From QWPN01 sp044238145 (GTDB taxonomy: Bacteria; Planctomycetota; Planctomycetia; Pirellulales; UBA1268): a DNA stretch of 64,000 bases. The stretch is taken from the NCBI GenBank assembly GCA_044238145.1, contig JBIIDT010000002.1, positions 62,001 through 126,000 of the forward strand, in the 5' to 3' direction. The notes beneath the pieces are model-generated. The model was not told the DNA's origin. It searched no databases and saw only the letters and a list, made by a program, of their open reading frames with translations. Below, piece by piece: positions 34,010 through 40,686 of this stretch (the stretch's first letter is position 1; every line of letters begins with the position of its first letter). Both the position numbers and the translations under genes were made by a program.

Positions 34010-35316
34010 GGCGCGGCGCCGGGGCGGTCGATGAAGATCGTCTGGTCGCGGTCCGGTCCGACGGACGCGATGGTCACGCGCCGGCCGAGCAACTGGGCGA
34101 GGCGGTCGAGGTAGCGGCGGGCGTTGGCCGGCAGCGAGCCGTGGTCGCGGATGCCCGAGATCTCCTCCGGCCAGCCGGGCAGCGTCTCGTAGATCGGCAC
34201 CGCCCGCTTCAGGTCGTCCACGTGGCTGGGGAACTGCTCCACGCGGCGGCCGCCGATGTCGTAGGCGGTGCAGATTTTCAGCTCTTCGAAGCCGCCGAGC
34301 ACGTCGAGAAGCATGACGGCGATCTCGTCCACGCCGGAGAGCCGCGCGGTGTACCGCGTGGCCACGGCGTCGAACCAGCCGCACCGCCGCGGTCGCCGGG
34401 TCACGGTGCCATACTCGTTGCCGCGGTCACGGAGCCGCTGGCCGGTGGCGTTGTCCTGCTCGGTGGGCAGCGGGCCGCCGCCGACGCGGGTGGAGTAGGC
34501 CTTCACGACGCCGATCACGCGGTCGACCCAGCGGCCGGGCACGCCCGAGCCGCTCGGCACGCCGAGTCCCGAGGAGTTGGAACTCGTGACGTAGGGGTAG
34601 GTGCCGTGGTCGACGTCGAGCATCGCCCCCTGGGCCCCCTCGAAGAGCAGGCGGCGGCCGGCCTCGACGGCGTCGAGCAGGAAGGCGGTCGTGTCGGTGA
34701 CGAACGGCCGCAGCCGCTCGGCGTGGGCGGCGTAGCGGGCGAAGATGTCCGCGGCGTCGAGCGGCTCCGGGCCGGCATCGGCGGACTGCCAGGCGGCGAG
34801 CATCCGGTTCTTGATGCCGGCGATGTGCTCCACCTTCTCGCGAAAGCCCTCGCGGTACAGATCGCCGAGGCGGATGGCCAGCGCCCGGCCCACCTTGTCG
34901 CGGTAGCAGGGGCCGATGCCGCGGCCCGTCGTGCCGATCGCCTCGCCGCCGGCCACGCTGGCGTTGAGCAGCCGGTCCTCGGCCATATGCCAGGGGAAGA
35001 CGACGTGGGCCCGGTCGCTGATCCGCAGCCGGCTGGCCACGTCGACGCCGCGGGATTCGAGCCCGTCGATCTCGCCGATCACGCTCGCCGGGTCGAGTAC
35101 CACGCCGCCGGTGACCACGCAGGCCACGCCGTCGCGGAGGATGCCGCTGGGGATGAGCGAGAGCTTCCAGGTCTGGCCGCCGGAAACCACGGTGTGCCCG
35201 GCGTTGGAACCGCCCGCGTAGCGGACGACGATCTCGTGGTCCTCAGTGAGGATGTCGACGAGTTTGCCCTTGGCCTCGTCGCCCCATTGCAGACCGATGA
35301 CGCATGTGCCGGGCAC
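33970..35316 (-). CDS. purA: Adenylosuccinate synthetase
   Basis: 448 residues. Commits IMP to AMP using GTP and aspartate. The N-terminal motif reads QWGDEAKGKLVD, with Ala where most PurA have Gly (GDEGKGK). NAGHTVV, the catalytic-region TTGRGIGPCY and the C-terminal TRRPRRCGWFDAVATRY are canonical. The start is GTG 35316. It appears to head the long minus-strand operon, being divergent from rluA across 93 bp. The last 40 bases may overlap uppS. Confidence 0.95.
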   Translation of the reverse strand: MPGTCVIGLQWGDEAKGKLVDILTEDHEIVVRYAGGSNAGHTVVSGGQTWKLSLIPSGILRDGVACVVTGGVVLDPASVIGEIDGLESRGVDVASRLRISDRAHVVFPWHMAEDRLLNASVAGGEAIGTTGRGIGPCYRDKVGRALAIRLGDLYREGFREKVEHIAGIKNRMLAAWQSADAGPEPLDAADIFARYAAHAERLRPFVTDTTAFLLDAVEAGRRLLFEGAQGAMLDVDHGTYPYVTSSNSSGLGVPSGSGVPGRWVDRVIGVVKAYSTRVGGGPLPTEQDNATGQRLRDRGNEYGTVTRRPRRCGWFDAVATRYTARLSGVDEIAVMLLDVLGGFEELKICTAYDIGGRRVEQFPSHVDDLKRAVPIYETLPGWPEEISGIRDHGSLPANARRYLDRLAQLLGRRVTIASVGPDRDQTIFIDRPGAAPCPKPTSRTPATT

Positions 35317-35409
35317 GGCGGAGGATCCTCACGGAGCCGGGAAATCGCGGAGGCTGCTGACGTGAGACCTCCCCACAGAGTGTAAAACCGCGAAAAACCC
35401 GGTCAAGGC

Positions 35410-36459
35410 ATGGATTTTGATCGCGGCGGAGGCGACCATGAACCCCTTCCGATGAAACGTCAGCCCGGCCCCGCCCACCACGTGACCGCCGCCGACCGCG
35501 GCCAGACGCTCGCGGCCTTCCTCCGCGCGCGGCTCGGCGGGGCGAGCTGGTCGCGGGTGCAGAAGCTCGTGCGGTCGCGGCACGTGCTCGTCCACGGCAA
35601 CATCTGCACCGACGTGGCGCGACGGCTGAAGGAAGGGGAGGTCGTCAAGGTGCTCGACGTGGCGGCGGCGCCCCTGCCGCGGGCCGACGACGTGCGGGTC
35701 GTGCACGTGGACGACGACGTGGTCGTCGTCGACAAGCCGCCGGGCCTGACCACGACGCGCCATCACGAGGAGGCGTCGTGGCCCGCCAAACGCCGCCAGT
35801 TGCAGCCCACGCTCGAGGAACTCGTGCCCGACGCGATCGGCCGGCACCTCGCGGCCCGGTCCGCCGGACGGCCGCGACCCGGCGGCAAGGCGGCCCGCCG
35901 CCGGGTGCCGCCCGTGCGGGCGGTGCATCGCATCGACCGCGAGACGAGCGGCCTGGTCGTGTTCGCACGGAACGTGCCGGCCGGGCGGATCCTCGCCGAG
36001 CAGTTCCGGCTCCACACGACGCACCGCCGGTATCTCGCCCTCGTGGTGGGCCGGATGGGCAAGGGCACGATCCGTTCGCACCTCCTCCGCGATCGGGGCG
36101 ACGGTCGCCGCGGCTCGGTCGAAGGCGAGGAGGGCAAGCTGGCGGTCACGCACGTGTCCCCGGTCGAGCACTTCGGCGACGCCTACACGCTGATGGAATG
36201 CCGCCTCGAGACGGGACGCACCCACCAGATCCGCATCCACATGACCGAGAGCGGCCACACTCTGTGCGGCGAGCGGGTCTACGTGCCGACGCGGCGTGGC
36301 GGGCCGGAGGACCATTCGCGGGCGCCGCGGGTGATGCTCCATGCCGCCGAACTCGGCTTCGTGCACCCGGTGAGCGGCGCGGAGTTGCGATTCACGAGCC
36401 CGCTGCCGGCCGACATGCAGAAGGTGTTGGCCGCACTCCGCAAGGCGCATTCGCCGTAG
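35410..36459 (+). CDS. RluA-family pseudouridine synthase
   Basis: 349 residues. An N-terminal S4 RNA-binding domain (SWSRVQKLVRSRHVLVHGNIC) precedes the pseudouridine synthase domain with catalytic HRIDRETSGLVVFAR and the later LETGRTHQIRIHM. It modifies uridines of rRNA or tRNA; the target site cannot be assigned. There is a basic insertion around 135-165 (RSAGRPRPGGKAARRR). ATG 35410 and ATG 35452 (MKRQPG) are both possible starts; neither has a strong ribosome site. Confidence 0.92.
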   Translation: MDFDRGGGDHEPLPMKRQPGPAHHVTAADRGQTLAAFLRARLGGASWSRVQKLVRSRHVLVHGNICTDVARRLKEGEVVKVLDVAAAPLPRADDVRVVHVDDDVVVVDKPPGLTTTRHHEEASWPAKRRQLQPTLEELVPDAIGRHLAARSAGRPRPGGKAARRRVPPVRAVHRIDRETSGLVVFARNVPAGRILAEQFRLHTTHRRYLALVVGRMGKGTIRSHLLRDRGDGRRGSVEGEEGKLAVTHVSPVEHFGDAYTLMECRLETGRTHQIRIHMTESGHTLCGERVYVPTRRGGPEDHSRAPRVMLHAAELGFVHPVSGAELRFTSPLPADMQKVLAALRKAHSP

Positions 36460-36462
36460 CCG

Positions 36463-37476
36463 CTAAGGCAGCGCGAGCGCCTCGCTGCCGGCCCGCGTGG
36501 CAGCGGCCTTCCAGACGGCCGGGTCCACGCCGTCCTCGACGAACCGCACCGCGCCGTCGGCGAGGGCCACGTTCACGCCCCCGGGGTGCCGGCTGCGGGC
36601 CGCCCGCCAGCCATAACCGGCGTACATCCTGGAAAGGTCGGCCGTACTCATCAGGGCCGCCAGGCAGTCGAGCGCCGGGTCGTTGGGCCGCCGGGCGTGG
36701 TTGTACAGTGTCGTGCGGTACTCGCCATTGGCCCACGAGAACCCCCGCAGGTCGGTGAAGTTGTAGTAGAAGGGACGGCTGCAGGCCGCGTCGGTAAGCG
36801 GCGCCGCGAACACGAAGCCGTAGCCGGTCGCGGCGTCGATGCCGGCGGCGGTCCGGCCCGCGACCGGGCCGCCGCCGAGCGGGCTCTCGGCGAACGCCAC
36901 CGTCTTGGACAGCCCGTCGGTGACGTCCTTGGGCCGGATGCGGGAGTTGATGAAGAACAGCCCGTCGGCATCGAACGGCGTGCCGCCGCCCGCTCCGCTG
37001 CCGGCGCAGCCGGCATAGTTCGTGGGCCCGAAGAGCTCCGAGACCGCGGTCATGCGGTCCGCCGGGCAGAGAAACAGGGGCACCGTGAGCTTGACGATCG
37101 GCTTGTTCTGCGGTGCGATCGCTTCCGGTCCGAGCCCGATGTAGAGCGGCACCGACAGATCCAGGCCGCGGAGGAGCCGCTCCTCCTCGTAGTACGGCGC
37201 CAGGTGGGCGAGGAGCGACCAGCGGAAGAACTGGTGCGGAAAATCCGGCCGCTCCTCCCACTGCCGCGACTCCGCGCCGATCGGATACCGGCCGCGGGCC
37301 GTCTCGTGGATGCCCGCCGCCAGGGCGATCTGCCGCAGGTTGTTCGTGCAGCTCGTCCGCCGGGCGGCCTCGCGGGCCGTCTGCACGGCCGGGATCAGGA
37401 CGGCGACGAGCGTGCCGAGAATGGCGACGACGACGAGGAGTTCGACGAGCGTGACGCCGCGCCGCCGTGGCTTCAT
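36463..37476 (-). CDS. DUF1559 type-IV-pilin-like protein (H-X9-DG)
   Basis: 337 residues. The prepilin-type leader MKPRRRGVTLVELLVVVAIL is followed by DUF1559, ending in the family's C-terminal motif HPGGVNVALADG. These proteins are very numerous in planctomycetes and are thought to be pseudopilins of type II secretion-like systems; their task is unknown. ATG 37476 overlaps the stop of the PEP-CTERM gene (ATGA) and places the pilin leader at the start; ATG 37485 is an alternative. The stop is 3 bp from the convergent rluA stop. Confidence 0.92.
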   Translation of the reverse strand: MKPRRRGVTLVELLVVVAILGTLVAVLIPAVQTAREAARRTSCTNNLRQIALAAGIHETARGRYPIGAESRQWEERPDFPHQFFRWSLLAHLAPYYEEERLLRGLDLSVPLYIGLGPEAIAPQNKPIVKLTVPLFLCPADRMTAVSELFGPTNYAGCAGSGAGGGTPFDADGLFFINSRIRPKDVTDGLSKTVAFAESPLGGGPVAGRTAAGIDAATGYGFVFAAPLTDAACSRPFYYNFTDLRGFSWANGEYRTTLYNHARRPNDPALDCLAALMSTADLSRMYAGYGWRAARSRHPGGVNVALADGAVRFVEDGVDPAVWKAAATRAGSEALALP

Positions 37477-38471
37477 CGCGGACATGCGGCCCGCCGCCTC
37501 CGCATCCAGCCGCCGACGCACGCCATGCCCACTGCGCCCAGCAGGGCCGCCGACGGTTCCGGCACCGGGGCCACCGTGATGCCGCCGATCGTGCCCAGGC
37601 CGGAGTTGAAGGTGGCGCCAGAACTCCCCGCGGCATCGAACTGGTAGATCGCACCGGCGCCGCCGGCGCTGCCCACGAGCAGTCCGCCATCGGAAAGCAG
37701 GGCCAGCGGCGACGCTCCGTACAGCACGCCGGTCGTGGCGAACGACACCGTCGAGTCATTGGTCAGATTGGTCCGCAGCACCGCGCCACTCATGATGCTC
37801 GCGGTGTAGAGCGTCGTGCCGCTGATCGCAAGACCGGTCGGCCCGAGCAGGCCGCTGGCCGTGCCGCCGGTGATCACCTCGCCGACGTACGCCCCGAGGG
37901 CGTCGAACCGCTTCACGGGGCCGCTGGCGTTGCCGGAGACGTAGGTCTGATCGCTCACGTACAGCGTTCCGTCGGCGGCCAGGGCCAGCCCGGGGCTGCT
38001 CGCAAGACTGCCGCCCGACGTGTAATCGCTCACCGCGATGACGCCGCCGGTCGCATTGGCGATCTTCACGATCGGTCCAGTGTTGCCGTAGAAGGGATTG
38101 CGGCCGACGAGCAGATCGTTGCCCTTGAAGGCAAGCGACCCGGGGACGACGCTGAAGTCGGTGAACGTGTGCACCGTAGAGAGCGTGTTCGTCGTGAGAT
38201 CGAGCCGGCGCACGCTGGGGGCGACGGATGAAAGGTCGCCGGATTCGCCGACGTAAAGATTTCCGTCGGGTCCCAAAGCGAGTCCGGCGGCGAAGGTGAG
38301 CACCCCGGTTCCCGACAGCGTCACGACCGTGCCAGCTGGATTCGCCGAGTCGTAGCGGATGATGCGGCCGTCGTTGTTGCTGACGGCGTAGACGATGTCG
38401 GCGGCCGCGCGGGGGGCGCCGGCGGCAACAAGGGCGAGGGCGACGACGAAACCGGCGAAGACACGGTGCAT
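37473..38471 (-). CDS. PEP-CTERM protein with beta-propeller (SMP-30/NHL-like) ectodomain
   Basis: 332 residues. The signal peptide (MHRVFAGFVVALALVAAGAPRAAA, described here in two parts) is followed by repeated propeller-like blades: AAGLALGPDGNLYVGES, SSPGLALAADGTLYVSD and LGPTGLAISGTTLYTAS. The C-terminal sorting signal is VPEPSAALLG, a hydrophobic helix, then RRRR. PEP-CTERM proteins are processed by an exosortase and anchored or released at the surface; no exosortase is in the window. It is coupled to the DUF1559 gene, suggesting a shared surface role. The 224-bp gap upstream (38472-38695) shows nothing recognisable. Confidence 0.9.
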   Translation of the reverse strand: MHRVFAGFVVALALVAAGAPRAAADIVYAVSNNDGRIIRYDSANPAGTVVTLSGTGVLTFAAGLALGPDGNLYVGESGDLSSVAPSVRRLDLTTNTLSTVHTFTDFSVVPGSLAFKGNDLLVGRNPFYGNTGPIVKIANATGGVIAVSDYTSGGSLASSPGLALAADGTLYVSDQTYVSGNASGPVKRFDALGAYVGEVITGGTASGLLGPTGLAISGTTLYTASIMSGAVLRTNLTNDSTVSFATTGVLYGASPLALLSDGGLLVGSAGGAGAIYQFDAAGSSGATFNSGLGTIGGITVAPVPEPSAALLGAVGMACVGGWMRRRRAACPR

Positions 38472-38695
38472 GACGGACTCCGGAGGGCGGCGGCTGCATC
38501 GCGGGGCGACGTGGCCGAACGGGGGAACGGGTGAACGCGGGATGCGGAGAGGACGCGGGATCGCCCGGAGGCGAGTGGCGTCGGCATCAGGAAAACCGGC
38601 GGCGGCGAGGCGACGACGGTCAGCGGTTCACGAGCGGCTCCCGGGAGATCCTCAGAGTCTAGCGGCGCCACGGGGCGGGCGAAAGTCCGCGAAAT

Positions 38696-38765
38696 TGCCC
38701 GACTAGGATTCGAACCTAGACAAAGGGAACCAAAATCCCTTGTGCTACCGTTACACCATCGGGCA
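38696..38765 (-). tRNA. tRNA-Gln (UUG)
   Basis: A 70-nt cloverleaf on the minus strand. Acceptor stem TGCCCGA/TCGGGCA, anticodon stem AGGGA/TCCCT with loop TTTTGGT (anticodon TTG), T arm CTAGG-TTCGAAT-CCTAG. CCA is not encoded. Confidence 0.95.
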
Positions 38766-38857
38766 GGCCGCCCTCCAGCATACCGCGCGAGGATGATGGC
38801 CCCGAGACCGCGGGCGGCCGGTGCCCGCCTGGAGCCGGGGGCGAGAGCCCGACGGTG

Positions 38858-39601
38858 CTACCGCCGCCGTCGCCGCCACGCCGCTGTGCCGGCGAGGGCG
38901 ACTCCTGCCAGGGCGAGGGCGATGGCCGACGGCTCCGGCACCTCCTGGATGCCGTCGTAGGTCTCGCCGCTGCCGGGCTCGAAGCCGTCGTTGTCGGCGT
39001 CGAGGGCGACGTCGCCGTTGATCGTGGATGACTCCGTCATGGTGACGGCCTACAGTTCGCCGACCACGTTCGCCATCTTCGTGCCGAAGCCGCCCGTGTT
39101 GCCGCCGTTGCCCTCCGCCCAGATGCGGAAGAAGAAGACGCTCGGGGTGGTGCCGATCGTCTGGGCGACCGTGAAGGCCGGGCCGGTCAGCGTGACCGAC
39201 GGGAAGCCGGACGTCGGCACCGAACTGTTCGGGATCGTGACCGTCGTCAGCGCGTCGGCCAGCGCGGGATTGGGACGGGAGAGGATGTCCCCCGTCCAAA
39301 GCGAGGCCCGCAGCGTGTTGCCGGTCGCAGTGTTCGACTTCTGTGAGGCGGATAATTGCACCTCGAACCCGTCGAAGGTGGCCGATCCGGACGCCGTGGA
39401 CAGCCGGAACTGGTAGTCGCGGTAGGAGTTGTTTGACGGCCAGGTCGCGATGCCGCCGGACAGCGTCGTGCCGTAGACGTTGAGGTTCGACGTCGTGCCG
39501 AAGGGGTCGACGTTGATCGTGATGATCTCGGCCCGGACGACCTGCAGGGCCAGGGCCGACGCGAGTCCGCACAGCAGGGCCGTGGAGCGAGGGGGGAACA
39601 T
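38858..39601 (-). pseudogene. PEP-CTERM protein interrupted by an in-frame TAG
   Basis: ATG 39601 starts a signal peptide (STALLCGLASALALQVVRAE) and an ectodomain rich in Ser, Thr and Gly that stops at TAG 39050-39052 after 183 residues. In the same frame, without any shift, translation continues through AVTMTESSTINGDVALDADN and a short acidic linker to a complete PEP-CTERM signal (VPEPSAIALALAGVALAG, then RRRRR) ending at 38858. One base change in the TAG would restore a protein of about 247 residues. Nonsense mutation, read-through or sequencing error are all possible. The gene lies between tRNA-Gln and rex. A longer start at 39697 would overlap the rex stop. Confidence 0.78.
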
Positions 39602-39693
39602 GCGGGCCTCGAGGTGGGAGGTGCGGGCCGGAGGGCGATGAAAGAGACTACCGGAGGCCGCCGGGGACCGCAATTTCTCGGTGTCCGACGTCA

Positions 39694-40407
39694 TCATGGG
39701 CCGGCCACGGCCGCCGGTGGATCACCGCCGGGCTTGGCCAGCTTGGTCGTGACGGCGAACGAGAGCTGCTCGAGTTCGATGGCGAGATCCACGCCCACGA
39801 CCTGCACTTGGGGCGGCAGGACGAGCGTCACCGGGGCGAAGTTCACGATCCCTTCCACCCCTGCGGCCACCAGCCGATCGGCCGCCTCCTGGGCCCGCGC
39901 GGCGGGCACCACGATCATGCCCAGACGGATGTCGTGGGCCTTGACCGTCGCGGCGAGGTCGTCGATGTGCTGGATCGTGAGCCCCTGGATCGTCTGCCCG
40001 ACCTTCGCCGGGTCGGCGTCGAAGGCCGCCGCGATCGCGAAGTTCTGCCGGCCGAAACCGCGGTAGCCGAGCAGGGCCTGGCCGAGATTTCCAACCCCCA
40101 CCATCGCCACGCTCCAGGCGTGGTTGGTGCCGAGGATGTCGCGCATCGCGCGGATCAGTTCGTCGCAGCGATAGCCCACGCCGGGGTAGCCGAACTGGCC
40201 GAAGAACCCGAGATCCTTGCGGACCTGGGCGTCGCTGAAGCCGAGGAGCGTCCCCAGCTGGCCCGAGGAGATCGTCTGCTGGCCGGACGACTCGAGCCGC
40301 TGCAACTCCCGCAGGTAGAGGCTGATGCGGCTGACCACCACCTTGGGAACGGTCGAGTCGGACGGCAATTCGCCCGGTTGTGCGGACTGCGGTCGGGATT
40401 CGGTCAT
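39694..40407 (-). CDS. rex: Redox-sensing transcriptional repressor Rex
   Basis: 237 residues. An N-terminal winged helix (PKVVVSRISLYLRELQRLE; SSGQLGTLLGFSDAQVRKDL) is followed by a Rossmann domain with the NAD(H) motif VGVGNLGQAL (about 100-109) and AAFDADPAKVG. Rex senses the NADH/NAD+ ratio and represses fermentative and respiratory genes when NADH is low. ATG 40407 matches the family start. It is divergent from the large repeat protein across 279 bp (40408-40686); no Rex operator (TTGTGAAN-type) was recognised there. Confidence 0.95.
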   Translation of the reverse strand: MTESRPQSAQPGELPSDSTVPKVVVSRISLYLRELQRLESSGQQTISSGQLGTLLGFSDAQVRKDLGFFGQFGYPGVGYRCDELIRAMRDILGTNHAWSVAMVGVGNLGQALLGYRGFGRQNFAIAAAFDADPAKVGQTIQGLTIQHIDDLAATVKAHDIRLGMIVVPAARAQEAADRLVAAGVEGIVNFAPVTLVLPPQVQVVGVDLAIELEQLSFAVTTKLAKPGGDPPAAVAGP

Positions 40408-40686
40408 GGGAAAGCCTGCCGAAAAACCTGCCCCGGAGGGGGTCGACTCTACCGGTCCTGCCGGCAAAGGCAAACCGGCGAGCCGCCCGTCGTCCGGTCG
40501 TGCCGTCTGTAACGCGCCTGGAAGGCTGGAAAAGCCCGGAGGATCGCGGGGAGTGGTCAACCTGGGGCGAGTTTGTGGTCGATGTTTTGGATGGTGCGGA
40601 CGTGGGCGACCACGCCCCGCGCCGGCGTTTCGTTCCCAGTTCGATCCCAGTTTTTTCAGGAGCCCTCCTCGACAGAGGCGGCAGAC

